Below are positions 25,387 through 34,682 of a stretch of DNA of 64,000 nucleotides, one piece after another. Source of the stretch: Micropruina sp. Lineage in GTDB: Bacteria; Actinomycetota; Actinomycetes; Propionibacteriales; Propionibacteriaceae. Numbering within the stretch: position 1 is the first letter of the stretch; every line of letters starts with the position of its first letter. The stretch is from contig JADJVZ010000013.1 of the NCBI GenBank assembly GCA_016716635.1, positions 434,001-498,000 of the forward strand, written 5' to 3'. The notes below the pieces were generated by a model that saw only the letters and a list, made by a program, of their open reading frames with translations, did not search any database and was not told the origin of the DNA. Made by a program: the position numbers and the translations under genes.

Positions 25387-26327
25387 GCGCGATCCACCAC
25401 CTTCGCGCCCATAATGCCCTGCGGTCGGAAGACCAGGACGATGATGAGCAGGACGAAGGCCCACACGTCCTTCCAGGCTGCGCCACCGAACTGGCCGGGG
25501 ACGTACACAGTGGCCAGGGACTCGACGACGCCGAGGACGAGACCGCCCACGACGGCGCCATTGATGTTGCCGATGCCACCGAGGACGGCGGCGGTGAACG
25601 CCTTCAAGCCGGCGAGGAAGCCCATCTTGAAGTCGATGTTGCCGTAGCGCAGGCCGTGCGCCGTGCCGGCGATTGCGGCGAGCGCGGCGCCCACGGCGAA
25701 GGCGATGGTGATGATCCGGTTGACGTCGATGCCCATGAGGCGGGCGGTGTCGGGATCTTGCGAGGTGGCCAGCATGGCGCGGCCAATCTTCGTTTTGTTG
25801 ACGAAGAACCACAAGAAGGCCCACGAGACGGCGAGCGCGCCGAGAGTGAAGAAGGTTGCCCGCTGAATGACGGCGCCCCCGAACTCGATAGCCGGACCGG
25901 TGAAGAACTCGATCTGCGGGAACACCACAGCCGCTTTAGCGTCGGGGAATCCGGGGATCGCCCCGTAGAACAGGCGGACGAACTCCTGGAGGAACACCGA
26001 GATGCCGATAGCGGTGATGAGGGGCGCCAGCCGCGGTGCATGACGCAACGGCCGGTACGCGAAGCGCTCCATGAGGACGGCGACTGTGACGCCGACGACC
26101 ATGCCACCCACCAGCATGAGGGGCAGCATCCACCAGGAGAGGTTCGCGGAAGCCTGGCCGAGGACGATCCAGGTCGACAGGGCACCGAAGGCGCCGACCA
26201 TGAAGATCTCGCCGTGGGCGAAGTTAATGAGCTGAACGATGCCGTAGACCACCGTGTAGCCCACCGCGATGAGCGCGTAGAGGGAGCCGAGGGACAGCCC
26301 GTTAATGAGGGGGTCGAGAAACGTCAC
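25383..26327 (-). CDS. livH: Branched-chain amino acid ABC transporter permease LivH
   Basis: This 314-aa inner-membrane permease has the LivH hallmark start NGLSLGSLYALIAVGYTVVY, followed by GIVQLINFAHGEIFM, and the cytoplasmic loop MLATSQDPDTARLMGIDV that contacts the ATPase. The distal helices include GFLAGLKAFTAAVLGGIG. It is separated from livJ by a 68-bp gap with a strong hairpin and is translationally coupled to livM. Confidence 0.95.
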   Translation of the reverse strand: MTFLDPLINGLSLGSLYALIAVGYTVVYGIVQLINFAHGEIFMVGAFGALSTWIVLGQASANLSWWMLPLMLVGGMVVGVTVAVLMERFAYRPLRHAPRLAPLITAIGISVFLQEFVRLFYGAIPGFPDAKAAVVFPQIEFFTGPAIEFGGAVIQRATFFTLGALAVSWAFLWFFVNKTKIGRAMLATSQDPDTARLMGIDVNRIITIAFAVGAALAAIAGTAHGLRYGNIDFKMGFLAGLKAFTAAVLGGIGNINGAVVGGLVLGVVESLATVYVPGQFGGAAWKDVWAFVLLIIVLVFRPQGIMGAKVVDRA

Positions 26328-26345
26328 GACAAGGCCTTACGTTCG

Positions 26346-26379
26346 CCGAGGGGGAGCCACTGTCGCGGCTCCCCCTCGG
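26346..26379 (-). terminator. Intercistronic hairpin livJ-livH
   Basis: CCGAGGGGGAGCC (26346-26358) pairs with GGCTCCCCCTCGG (26367-26379) around an 8-nt loop. A 13-bp, nearly all-GC stem between the binding-protein gene and the permease gene usually acts as a partial terminator or 3' stabiliser that lets the binding protein be made in excess. Confidence 0.75.
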
Positions 26380-26395
26380 ATCGAATAGGTGATGG

Positions 26396-27604
26396 TTACT
26401 TGGCCGTGTCGGTGGCCTTGGCCACCCACTTGCCGCTGGCAACGGTGTAGACCGTGAGGACCTTGGCCGTGGCGTCGCCGTACTTGTCGAAGCCGACCTT
26501 GCCGGTGACACCGTCGAAGGACACGTTCGCCAAAGCGGTGATGGTGCCCGGACGAGCCGCCGCAGCGTCAGCAGAGTTGGGCAGGGAGACCTTGAGGGCC
26601 GCGATGATGGCGTTGGCCGCGTCGTAGGCGTAGGCGCCGTAGGCCGAGTAGCCGTCCTTGTAACCGGCGGCCTTGTAGGCCTCGAGGAACGACTTGCCGG
26701 AGGCGAGGGACTCGATCGGAGCGCCAACGGAGGTCGCGAGGTCACCCTCGGCCTTCGCACCGGCGAGCGCGATGAACTTGTCGTCGTAGATGCCGTCGCC
26801 GCCCATGAGCGGAACGTTGAGGCCAGCGGCCTTCATCTGCGAGGACATCGGGCCAGCCAGCTGGAACTCGGTGCCGAAGTAGACGAGCTCCGGGCTCTTG
26901 CTCTTCATCACGGAGATGACGGTGGAGAAGTCCTTGTCGTCCTTGTTCACGGTGGCGTTGTCAACGACCGTGCCGCCGAGCTTGGTGAACTCCTTGGCGA
27001 ACGCCTCCGCGAGGCCCTGGCCGTACGGCTTCTTGTCGTTGACGACGGCGACCTTCGTGAGCTTCAGCGTGTTGTACACGTACTGAGCTGCGAACGGGCC
27101 CTGAACGGCGTCCGTGGTGCACACCCGGAAGTAGTTCGGATACGTGCGCTTCGGGTTGGCCGGGTCGGCGCCGATGGTCAGCGAGGGGTTGGTGTTGGCC
27201 GGCGAAACCATCGCGATGTTGCCCGTGTTGAGAATCGGCTGCACCGACTGCGCAACACCCGAGTTCAGCGTGCCGACGACGGCGACGACGGACTTGTCCG
27301 CCGCAACCTTGGTGGCGGCGTTCGCGCCGACATCGGGGTTGGCGGTGTCGTCCTGGGCGTCGAGGGCGAGCGTCCATCCGGGGATCGCTTTCGCGTCGTT
27401 GGCCTGCTTGATCGCCAGGTCAACCGAGTTCTTGATGCCGAGGCCCATCACCGACAGGTCGCCGGTGAGCGGGGCGATGACGGCGATCTTGGCGGTCTTG
27501 GTGGTTGCGGCGCTGGTCTCGGCCGTGCGGGAACCGCAGGCCGTCAGCGCGATCGAAGCGCTCAGCAGTGCTGCAACACCGAGCACCATGGTCTTTTTGC
27601 TCAC
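26396..27604 (-). CDS. livJ: Branched-chain amino acid ABC transporter substrate-binding lipoprotein LivJ
   Basis: This 402-aa periplasmic-type binding protein carries a lipoprotein signal with lipobox LTAC (Cys23), so it should be anchored outside the membrane. The Leu/Ile/Val-binding fold is shown by IAVIAPLTGDLSVMGLGIKN, VVAVVGTLNSGVAQSVQPIL and VVNDKKPYGQGLAEAFAKEF. It is the first gene of the operon. A locally A/T-rich patch at about 27684-27716 upstream is the likely promoter. Confidence 0.95.
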   Translation of the reverse strand: MSKKTMVLGVAALLSASIALTACGSRTAETSAATTKTAKIAVIAPLTGDLSVMGLGIKNSVDLAIKQANDAKAIPGWTLALDAQDDTANPDVGANAATKVAADKSVVAVVGTLNSGVAQSVQPILNTGNIAMVSPANTNPSLTIGADPANPKRTYPNYFRVCTTDAVQGPFAAQYVYNTLKLTKVAVVNDKKPYGQGLAEAFAKEFTKLGGTVVDNATVNKDDKDFSTVISVMKSKSPELVYFGTEFQLAGPMSSQMKAAGLNVPLMGGDGIYDDKFIALAGAKAEGDLATSVGAPIESLASGKSFLEAYKAAGYKDGYSAYGAYAYDAANAIIAALKVSLPNSADAAAARPGTITALANVSFDGVTGKVGFDKYGDATAKVLTVYTVASGKWVAKATDTAK

Positions 27605-27801
27605 TTTTCCTCCTTCAGGCGCAACGGGTCACGTCCCCGTCACGGTGATTGGGCGAAAGTACTCTGTGTCCCTGCCTCGGCGGTAGTTATATCGTGAAAT
27701 ATTGCCGATCTTGACGAGCTTGTTACCTGATCCTTCGCTTCGTGGGAGTGGAACCAAAGAATCCGCAACGATCCGTCACGCGTCCGTAACATCGCAGGAG
27801 C

Positions 27802-29106
27802 TCACTCTTCGGAGTGGTACGAGGCCTCGATCCGATACACCAAGACATCGGCCGCGTCCGCGATGGGGATGAAGTCTTGAGGCTGACGAACCTCACGTTG
27901 CGCGTCCTCGACGATCAACTGCGCCTGCTTCGCGATGTGCCGCAAGCGCTCGGGATCGTGTTTGGCGGCGTCCGCGCAGCAGTCCAAGAGTCGCAGCAAC
28001 GCCAGGGACACGGTCGGTTCGGCCGAGCAGTAACGGCGGATCAGCCCGCACATGGTGCCCAGGTACTCCTCGAACCGGCGCGCGGGGACGACGACGGTGA
28101 GCCCGTCGGACGTGCTGAAAACCGGTCCGAGGGGGCGTTCGGCGAGCTCATCGAAGATGACGGTGAGGTGATCGACGGCCTGGACAGCCGTGTAGGGATC
28201 GTTCACGGCTGGCGACAGGGCCTTGCACGCCGCGTCCACGAGTTGGCGGATGCCCATGGCGGCGTCCTGCTGGTAAGTCCGTTCGAAGCCGATGCCGACC
28301 ACGTCGTCCAGCGCCTTCGCCAACGTGGCGCGGTCGGGGGGCGGGGTGTCGGCGGTGGGCATCCAGACCTGAGCCAACGGGCGTCCCACCACGACGTGCT
28401 CGCCGACGCGGTGGATCAGCGCAATCGAGACCCCGTAGCGCTTGGCCACGGTCATCAACTCGTCACGATGGGCCGTCACCACGTACCCGGACGTCCGCGC
28501 GGGGATCGTCACCGCCCACCGCGGCGGGATCGGGATGACCGGCGCCGCATCGCGACTCAAGCGGCGGACGGTGGCGAGCGAATCGTGTTGGACGCGAACC
28601 ATGATGGCGTCCACCTGAATGGAGTGCGACAGGTGGTTCGAGAAGATGACCACCGCCCCCAACGAGGCGAACAGCAGCGCGATCGACGCGCTCACGGCCA
28701 GGCGCGGGAAGGCGGCCGCCGTGTCGCTGACGTCGACCACGTAGAGCCCGGAGGCGCTGAACGAGAAGGTCGCCAAGAAGATGCTGAGCACCACCTGGTT
28801 CGTGCGATCGCGGAGGAAGTTGCGCAGGAGTCGGGGGGAATACTGCGCTGATGCCGTCGTCAAGGCCACCACGCTGAGGCCCAACACCAGGGCGATGACG
28901 GTGACGACCGTCCCGGTGATGGCCATGAGGAGGTCGCGGGCCTGGCTGGCCGTGCCCTGAAATGCCAGCGCTGACAGCGGATCAGAGGCGCCCGGCTCGA
29001 TGCGCGCCAGCGTGACGAAGGCCAGGATCCCGGCGCCGCCCGCGAGGAATGGCAGCACCCACAACGCCGCGGAGGCGTATTCGGTGAGTCGATCCCAGAG
29101 CTTCAT
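27802..29106 (-). CDS. DUF2254 membrane protein
   Basis: This 434-aa protein has four N-terminal hydrophobic helices and a large soluble C-terminal part, the usual DUF2254 plan. Recognisable blocks are TASAQYSPRLLRNFLRDR, VGIGFERTYQQDAAMGIRQL and KALSPAVNDPYTAVQAVDHL. The family is widespread in bacteria and of unknown function. The ATG at 29106 begins directly before the first helix region; an 82-codon upstream extension would overlap pdxT and was rejected. Confidence 0.85.
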   Translation of the reverse strand: MKLWDRLTEYASAALWVLPFLAGGAGILAFVTLARIEPGASDPLSALAFQGTASQARDLLMAITGTVVTVIALVLGLSVVALTTASAQYSPRLLRNFLRDRTNQVVLSIFLATFSFSASGLYVVDVSDTAAAFPRLAVSASIALLFASLGAVVIFSNHLSHSIQVDAIMVRVQHDSLATVRRLSRDAAPVIPIPPRWAVTIPARTSGYVVTAHRDELMTVAKRYGVSIALIHRVGEHVVVGRPLAQVWMPTADTPPPDRATLAKALDDVVGIGFERTYQQDAAMGIRQLVDAACKALSPAVNDPYTAVQAVDHLTVIFDELAERPLGPVFSTSDGLTVVVPARRFEEYLGTMCGLIRRYCSAEPTVSLALLRLLDCCADAAKHDPERLRHIAKQAQLIVEDAQREVRQPQDFIPIADAADVLVYRIEASYHSEE

Positions 29107-29245
29107 GGGCTCAGAGTGCCAAAACGAGAGGGTCAGCGGGAGGGGTTCTGCTCGCTGATGTGCGCCCAGGTGTCCCCGAAAACATCCCCGTGAGGGTCGA
29201 TGGCGGAGCTGCCGTCCATGGAGGGGGCTGAGGGGGCTGTTTCGG

Positions 29246-29890
29246 TCAGGTGATTTGGTTGAGCAGCCAGCGGTGGAAGGTCGGCTCGCCCGTGAGTTCG
29301 GGGTGGAACGAGGTGCCGAGGACGGGTCCCTGGCGGACGGCGACCATCGCATCGCCGCGGCGGGCTAGGACGTCCACGTCCGCCCCCACCGTTTCGATGC
29401 GCGGGGCGCGGATGAAAGCCACCCGCGTCGGGCCGAGCGTGGTCTCGAGGAGCTCCTCGGCGCTGTCGACCTGCGGGCCGAAGGCGTTGCGCCGGACGCT
29501 GACGTCGAGGATGCCGAGGCTCCCCTGACCGGGCGCCGGATCAAGCACGTCGCGAGCGAGCAGCACTAACCCGGCGCAGGTCCCCAAGGTCGGTAGCCCG
29601 GCACAAATGGCGGCCTTGAGGGGCTCGCCCAGCTCGAAGATCCGCAGGAGGCGGTCAATGGTCGAGGATTCCCCGCCTGGCAACACGAGGGCGTCCACCC
29701 GGAGACCGTCGGGGCCGACGAGGTCGTCAGGCGTCCGCAGGTACACCGGGCGCGCGCCCAAACCGATGAGCAGTTCGGCGTGCTCACGGACGCCGCCCTG
29801 CAGCGCCACAACGCCCACGCGGGGCCCGGAATCGGGGAGGCCTCCCAGCGAGCTGGGCTCCCAGACCTTGCCGCGAGCGGGACGACTCAC
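29246..29890 (-). CDS. pdxT: Pyridoxal 5'-phosphate synthase glutaminase subunit PdxT
   Basis: This class I glutamine amidotransferase releases ammonia from glutamine for PdxS. Motifs are VGVVALQGGVREH, the PGGESSTI oxyanion strand, the nucleophile in LGTCAGLVLL, and the FHPEL His-Glu pair. The 214-aa length includes about 20 residues before the canonical start at VGVVALQGG. The GTG start at 29890 overlaps the pdxS stop by 4 bp (GTGA), giving a two-gene operon for vitamin B6 synthesis. Confidence 0.95.
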   Translation of the reverse strand: MSRPARGKVWEPSSLGGLPDSGPRVGVVALQGGVREHAELLIGLGARPVYLRTPDDLVGPDGLRVDALVLPGGESSTIDRLLRIFELGEPLKAAICAGLPTLGTCAGLVLLARDVLDPAPGQGSLGILDVSVRRNAFGPQVDSAEELLETTLGPTRVAFIRAPRIETVGADVDVLARRGDAMVAVRQGPVLGTSFHPELTGEPTFHRWLLNQIT

Positions 29891-30780
29891 CAGCCGCGCT
29901 CGGCGAGCCGATGCGGCGCGGGCACGTCGGCGACGTTGATGCCGACCATGGCCTCGCCGAGCCCACGGCTCGCGGCCGTGATGGCGGCGGCGTCATTGAA
30001 CTGCGCCGTGGCCTTCACGATGGCGGCGGCGCGCGCGGCCGGATCGCCGGACTTGAAGATGCCCGAGCCGACGAAGACACCGTCCGCGCCCAACTGCATC
30101 ATCATGGCGGCGTCCGCGGGGGTGGCCACGCCACCGGCCACGAACAGCACAACCGGCAGCTCGCCGCGCTCGGCGACCTCACGGACCAACTCGTAAGGCG
30201 CCTGCAGCTCCTTGGCCGCGACGTAGAGCGTCTCGGGCTCGGCGCGGTAGAGCGCCTGCAGCTCAGCGATCTGCTTGCGGATGGTGCGGATGTGCTTGGT
30301 GGCCTCGGACACGTCGCCGGTGCCCGCCTCGCCCTTGGAGCGGATCATCGCCGCACCCTCGGTGATGCGCCGCAGCGCCTCGCCCAGGTTGGTGGCGCCG
30401 CACACGAACGGGACGGTGAAGCCGTGCTTGTCGATGTGATTGACGTAGTCAGCCGGGGAAAGAACCTCGGACTCGTCGATGTAGTCGACCTTGAGCTCCT
30501 GCAGCACCTGCGCCTCGACGAAGTGGCCGATGCGGGCCTTCGCCATGACCGGGATCGAGACGGTCTTGATGATCGCCTCGATGAGGTCGGGGTCGCTCAT
30601 GCGGGCGACGCCGCCCTGCGAACGAATATCCGCAGGCACCCGCTCGAGAGCCATGACGGCCACGGCGCCGGCGTCCTCGGCGATGCGCGCCTGTTCAGGG
30701 GTTACGACGTCCATGATGACGCCGCCCTTCAGCATGTCAGCGAGGCCGCGCTTAACGAGAGGAGTGCCGGTTGTAGTCAT
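29887..30780 (-). CDS. pdxS: Pyridoxal 5'-phosphate synthase subunit PdxS
   Basis: This 297-aa TIM-barrel synthase makes pyridoxal phosphate from ribose 5-phosphate, glyceraldehyde 3-phosphate and ammonia as a dodecamer with PdxT. The highly conserved blocks KRGLADMLKGGVIMDVV, VMALERVPADIR, VMAKARIGHFVEAQ and VVLFVAGGVATPADAAMMMQ are complete, including the two Schiff-base lysines. A start 9 bp upstream (30789) is possible. A nested palindrome lies 75 bp upstream. Confidence 0.97.
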   Translation of the reverse strand: MTTTGTPLVKRGLADMLKGGVIMDVVTPEQARIAEDAGAVAVMALERVPADIRSQGGVARMSDPDLIEAIIKTVSIPVMAKARIGHFVEAQVLQELKVDYIDESEVLSPADYVNHIDKHGFTVPFVCGATNLGEALRRITEGAAMIRSKGEAGTGDVSEATKHIRTIRKQIAELQALYRAEPETLYVAAKELQAPYELVREVAERGELPVVLFVAGGVATPADAAMMMQLGADGVFVGSGIFKSGDPAARAAAIVKATAQFNDAAAITAASRGLGEAMVGINVADVPAPHRLAERGW

Positions 30781-30854
30781 GCGGACCATTGTGCAAGCCC
30801 CGGATACCCCGCTCCAAACCGGTGAGGCGGGACGGGCGGGGCCGCATGCCGACG

Positions 30855-30916
30855 TTGCTGGCGATACACATGTTTGCTGGCGATATGTCGCCAGCAAACA
30901 TCGCGAACGCCAGCAA
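30855..30916. repeat. Nested palindrome family, copy 1
   Basis: Outer arms TTGCTGGCG (30855-30863) and CGCCAGCAA (30908-30916) enclose an inner 14-bp perfect stem ATGTTTGCTGGCGA / TCGCCAGCAAACAT with loop TATG. The TTGCTGGCG motif therefore occurs four times, each pair spaced by exactly 19 bp. It lies upstream of pdxS and downstream of the ThrE-type gene region. Confidence 0.85.
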
Positions 30917-31254
30917 GGTCGCAGTGAGGGTGACGTGGACCTGAGCCTGGGCGTCCGGGCCGAAGTGGGCGATCACGCCAGCTTTCTTGAAGAAGACGGT
31001 TGGCGTGTGTCGGTGGCCACCGCCGTCGGGAAGGGTGCTGCGGGTTCGGTCCGAGGCAGGTTGAGGGTTCGGAAGGGGCAAAGTCCCCGAAACCGCCCAC
31101 CGATCGTGGCGAGGGGCACCCCTGTTCCACCCTCGCGCCCCGCGGCCGTGACCAAGACATGCCCATGAGGCCGGGCCCTGGACGTCAGCTCCGCGGCGGC
31201 TGCTGAGGGGGCTGTTTCCGTCGCAAACCGGGCGCCCTTCTGGAAGGTCCCGGT
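30917..31254. other. Intergenic region, no gene seen
   Basis: This 338-bp stretch lies between the palindrome upstream of pdxS and the 3' end of the exporter gene. Frames here are short and unsupported. Near 31203 it has a 17-mer (GCTGAGGGGGCTGTTTC) that also occurs at 29227 just past pdxT. Confidence 0.4.
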
Positions 31255-32586
31255 CTAGGCGTCCGGACGGCCGAACAGGCGATGCGACAACCGCTCACCC
31301 GGACGCCAGGGGCGGGTGAACGTCCACTCGGGATCGGTGAGCATCCGGGCGGCGGCGAGGCCCGCGACGAGCGAGATCACCGCCAAGATGGTGCTCACGC
31401 CCTGGGTCATCGCTGACACGATGTCGGCCTTGTCGAAGTAGAGCAGCGTCCGGAGCAGGGGCGCTCCCGGGATCGACACCAGCACCGTGGGCACGGTCAT
31501 GATGATCTTGTTGAGGTCGAACGCCCTCGCGGCCACCGCGCAGAGCAGCCCCATCAGGAAGCAGCCGATGAAGGTGGCGATGTAGGGCTTCACGCCGAAC
31601 TCGATGAGCAGCAACCGTGGGACGTTACCGAGCGCCGCGCACACCCCGGAGGCCACGGCGGCCTGCCAGGGGGCGTTGAACATGACGGCCCAGCCGAAAA
31701 CGGCGCACCAGCTGGCGACCATCCAGGCGGGCCACACCCAGGCGCCGGTGAGGGTCGGGACGGCGTCCGGGGAGATGCCCGAGGCGGTCGCCACGAGCCA
31801 TACCCCGATGGTGATCGACAGCAGGACCATGAGCGCGTAGGCCAACCGGGGGACGCCCGTCTCCATATCGACGCGGGCCAGATCGAGCCCCGCGGTCACC
31901 AGCGGGAAGCCCGGGATCAAGAAGATCGCCGCGCAGATGAACCCAGCGGCCAGGCGGGGGCTGGGCGCGGCGAATGCGAGGTCGATGATCCGCGTGAAGC
32001 CGACGTAGAGACCCGTGGCGAGGGCGGCGGTGGTCGCTACGGAGGCTAGGTGGTTCAGGTCCAATCGCTGCCACACGCGGTGGGCGGCATAGGCCAGGCC
32101 GGAGGCCGGAAGCACCGCGGCCACCTCGCGCGGTCCGCCGTTGCCCAGCACCGTGACGGAGGCGCAGGCCAGCGCGACCAGCAGCACAGTCAGCCAGGCG
32201 CGGTACAGCTTCGGTTGGTTTTCGATCGCGTCGAGACGTCCGGAGACCTCGGCCACCGTCGCGCGGGCGGGCAGTGTCTGGCCGAAACGCTGCAGCAAAT
32301 CGATGCGGTGGGCGTCCACGGCGGGCCGGGCGATCTCGCTGACCTGCGTCCGGAACGTCGATCGGCGTCGGACGGTGAGCACGACGTCGGTGAACGAAAT
32401 CTGGGCGCTGATGTCTCGGAGGCCGACCGTGGCGGCCACAGCCTGCATTACCTCGCGGACGCGAAGCCCACTCGTACCCGAGCCCAACATCATGATCCCG
32501 GCGCGCAGCACCAGATCGGACCGCGCATTCAAATGCTTGGGCTCGAGACTGTCTTCAAACTCGTGTTCGTGGACGGGCACACTCAC
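31255..32586 (-). CDS. Threonine/serine exporter (ThrE family)
   Basis: This 443-aa membrane protein has a soluble N-terminal domain of about 130 residues (DUF1212 part: GIMMLGSGTSGLRVREVMQA), which has a proposed hydrolase-like fold, followed by about ten hydrophobic helices covering the second DUF3815-like part. This layout matches ThrE of corynebacteria, which exports threonine and serine by proton-motive force. The start is a GTG. It is divergent from serA, which makes serine, so a link to serine overflow is plausible. Confidence 0.88.
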   Translation of the reverse strand: MSVPVHEHEFEDSLEPKHLNARSDLVLRAGIMMLGSGTSGLRVREVMQAVAATVGLRDISAQISFTDVVLTVRRRSTFRTQVSEIARPAVDAHRIDLLQRFGQTLPARATVAEVSGRLDAIENQPKLYRAWLTVLLVALACASVTVLGNGGPREVAAVLPASGLAYAAHRVWQRLDLNHLASVATTAALATGLYVGFTRIIDLAFAAPSPRLAAGFICAAIFLIPGFPLVTAGLDLARVDMETGVPRLAYALMVLLSITIGVWLVATASGISPDAVPTLTGAWVWPAWMVASWCAVFGWAVMFNAPWQAAVASGVCAALGNVPRLLLIEFGVKPYIATFIGCFLMGLLCAVAARAFDLNKIIMTVPTVLVSIPGAPLLRTLLYFDKADIVSAMTQGVSTILAVISLVAGLAAARMLTDPEWTFTRPWRPGERLSHRLFGRPDA

Positions 32587-32664
32587 TCGGTCACGCTACC
32601 CCAAGGGCTCGGTTCGGGCGGTTTGAGGGTGCCCCGCGAGACCGCCTCCGCAGTAGCGTTAGGC

Positions 32665-33864
32665 ATGCGCGTACTCATTGCTGACAGTTTCGAATCGTCC
32701 GGGGTGGAAGCGTTGCGGGGGGCTGGCTTCGACGTCGTCCACGAACCTGCGCTGGGGGGTGACACTCTCGTTGCCGCGGTCGCTGAGAAGGCGCCGGACG
32801 TCCTTGTCGTGCGCAGCACCAAGGTGCCGGCCGAGGCCATTGAGGCGGGACCGTTGAAGCTCATCGTCCGCGCGGGGGCGGGCTACAACACCATCGACGT
32901 GGCGGCCGCGTCCAAGCGCGGTATCTACGTGTCGAACTGCCCTGGCAAGAACTCGATCGCGGTCGCCGAGCTGGCGTTCGGGCACCTTTGCGCGTTGGAT
33001 CGACGCCTCGCCGACAATGATGCCGCGCTCAAGGCGGGGCAGTGGCGCAAGGGCGAGTTCGGCAAGGCTCGGGGCCTGCACGGACGCACCCTCGGCCTCA
33101 TCGGTCTCGGCAAGATCGGCACGGAGATGGTGTCCCGGGCGCGGGCTTTCGGGATGCCCGTGGTCGCCTGGAGCCGCTCGCTGACCACCGAGCGCGCCGA
33201 GGAGCTGGGCATCACGCGGGCCGATTCGATGCTTGAGGTGGCGCGGGCGTCCGATGCGGTGAGCGTCCACGTGGCGCTGACTCCTGACACCCGCGGTTCG
33301 CTGGGGGAGGAGTTCTTCGAAGCCATGCGCCCAGGCGCGTTCTTCATTAACACTTCGCGCGGCGAGGTCGTCGACAACGAAGCGTTGAAGGCGGCGATCG
33401 TGGCCAAGGGGCTGAAGGTGGGGCTGGACGTGTTCGCCACGGAGCCAGCGGGGTCGTCCGGTGAGTTCGCCGATGACATCGTCAACCTGCCCGGCGTCCA
33501 CGGCACCGCGCACATCGGGGCCTCGACCGAGCAGGCGCAGCAGGCCATCGCGGACGAGACCGTCCGCATCATCACCACTTTCGCTACCAGCGGTAGCGTC
33601 CCCAACGTGGTGAACCTGGCCCGCAAGACGCCGGCTGTCTGCACGCTGGTGATCCGCCACCTGGACCGCCCCGGGGTGTTGGCGCGGATCTTGGATGCGA
33701 TCAGCGAGGCGGGCATCAACGTCCAAGAAATGGCCAACATCGTGTTCGACGGCGCTGAGGCGGCCGTGGCGCAGATCAACCTGCAGACCCGTCCGAGCGA
33801 CGCGTTGCTCGGGGCCGTCCGCGCGATCGACGCCGTGCTGGACGCCGAGATCATCGATCTCTAG
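32665..33864 (+). CDS. serA: D-3-phosphoglycerate dehydrogenase
   Basis: This 399-aa NAD-dependent dehydrogenase catalyses the first step of serine synthesis. The Rossmann motif GLIGLGKIGTEMVSRARAFG, catalytic Arg in NTSRGEVVDNEAL and the acid/His block HGTAHIGASTEQAQ are present. A C-terminal ACT domain (LVIRHLDRPGVLARILDAIS) suggests serine feedback. It lacks the longer intervening domain of some actinobacterial SerA proteins. The ATG at 32665 begins the canonical MRVLIADSF strand. Confidence 0.9.
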   Translation: MRVLIADSFESSGVEALRGAGFDVVHEPALGGDTLVAAVAEKAPDVLVVRSTKVPAEAIEAGPLKLIVRAGAGYNTIDVAAASKRGIYVSNCPGKNSIAVAELAFGHLCALDRRLADNDAALKAGQWRKGEFGKARGLHGRTLGLIGLGKIGTEMVSRARAFGMPVVAWSRSLTTERAEELGITRADSMLEVARASDAVSVHVALTPDTRGSLGEEFFEAMRPGAFFINTSRGEVVDNEALKAAIVAKGLKVGLDVFATEPAGSSGEFADDIVNLPGVHGTAHIGASTEQAQQAIADETVRIITTFATSGSVPNVVNLARKTPAVCTLVIRHLDRPGVLARILDAISEAGINVQEMANIVFDGAEAAVAQINLQTRPSDALLGAVRAIDAVLDAEIIDL

Positions 33865-33914
33865 CAGTTGCCGTCCTTCGGGTCGGCTGGGGCTGCGCGA
33901 GGTAGCCTGCGGGG

Positions 33915-34295
33915 GTGTTTGTTGCTGCTGCCCTCTTCGCCGCCCTCGCCGGGTTGCTTCACGTTTACATCTGGTATCTGGAGTCCTTCGCCTGGACGAC
34001 CGCGGCCCGCAAGGTCTTCGGGACCACCGAGCAGGAGGCCCACGCGACCAAGGAAATGGCCTTCAACCAGGGGTACTACAACCTGTTCTTGGCCGTCATG
34101 GCGTTCGGTGGCGTGCTGGCCGGGCTGCTCGGGAACCGCACGGTCGGGACGACGCTGATCCTCGCCGGGACCGGCTCGATGTTCGCTGCCGCCGCAGTGT
34201 TGTTCCTCACCTCGCCGGACAAGCGCGGCGCCGCCATCCGGCAGGGGGCGTTCCCCTTGGTCGCCGTCGTGCTCACGCTCTTGGCCTTGCTCTGA
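33915..34295 (+). CDS. DUF1304 small membrane protein
   Basis: This 126-aa protein has four hydrophobic segments and the DUF1304 landmarks HVYIWYLESFAW, NQGYYNLFLA and GTTLILAGTG. The start is GTG at 33915. Length and topology match the family, whose function is unknown. It follows serA by 50 bp and may be read through from it. Confidence 0.88.
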   Translation: MFVAAALFAALAGLLHVYIWYLESFAWTTAARKVFGTTEQEAHATKEMAFNQGYYNLFLAVMAFGGVLAGLLGNRTVGTTLILAGTGSMFAAAAVLFLTSPDKRGAAIRQGAFPLVAVVLTLLALL

Positions 34296-34360
34296 CCGCT
34301 CATCCTCCGGACGGGGCCTCCGTCCTGTCGCCCTTGTTCACGTTGCAGGGTGACCTCTGA

Positions 34361-34644
34361 CGCCCAGTCGGAGGGGTGAACCCCGTAGCTGCCAAAATCC
34401 GACGTCGGGGACCCGGCAGTCAAAGGTGGCCGCAGGCCATCCCGAAGGGACGCCGGAGGCGCCCTGGACGGGCGGGAGCGGCGTCGAAGGATGAGCAGCG
34501 GGGCACCCCGAGATCCCCTCGCCCTTAATGGGTACACGATGAGCATCTTGGGTATCGCTCACCCAAAACAGACGGGATCTGGCCCCCTGATCGCCCGTGG
34601 GCTCAGGCAACCCCCGAAAGCAGCATGATTCGGGTGAGGAGGTG
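34361..34644 (-). repeat. Interspersed ~300-bp repeat, copy C (full length)
   Basis: On the minus strand this aligns with copy A over its whole length: ACCCGAATCATGCTG at the left, TTTTGGGTGAG, CCCCGCTGCTCAT, GACGCCGCTCCC then CCAGGGCGCC, GATGGCCTGCGGCCACC, TTGACTGCCGGG and GGCAGCTACGGGG. A terminal weak hairpin remains (pairing improves with a G-U wobble on the plus strand). It fills the gap between convergent DUF1304 and EamA genes. Confidence 0.75.
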
Positions 34645-34682
34645 CGCCCTCGGCTCTGTGCGGTGTCGCGGGCCAGCGCGGG

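Noticed and set aside
30855..30916. CRISPR-like repeats
   Set aside because: The repeated motif is inverted and nested rather than direct with unique spacers, and copies are tens of kilobases apart.
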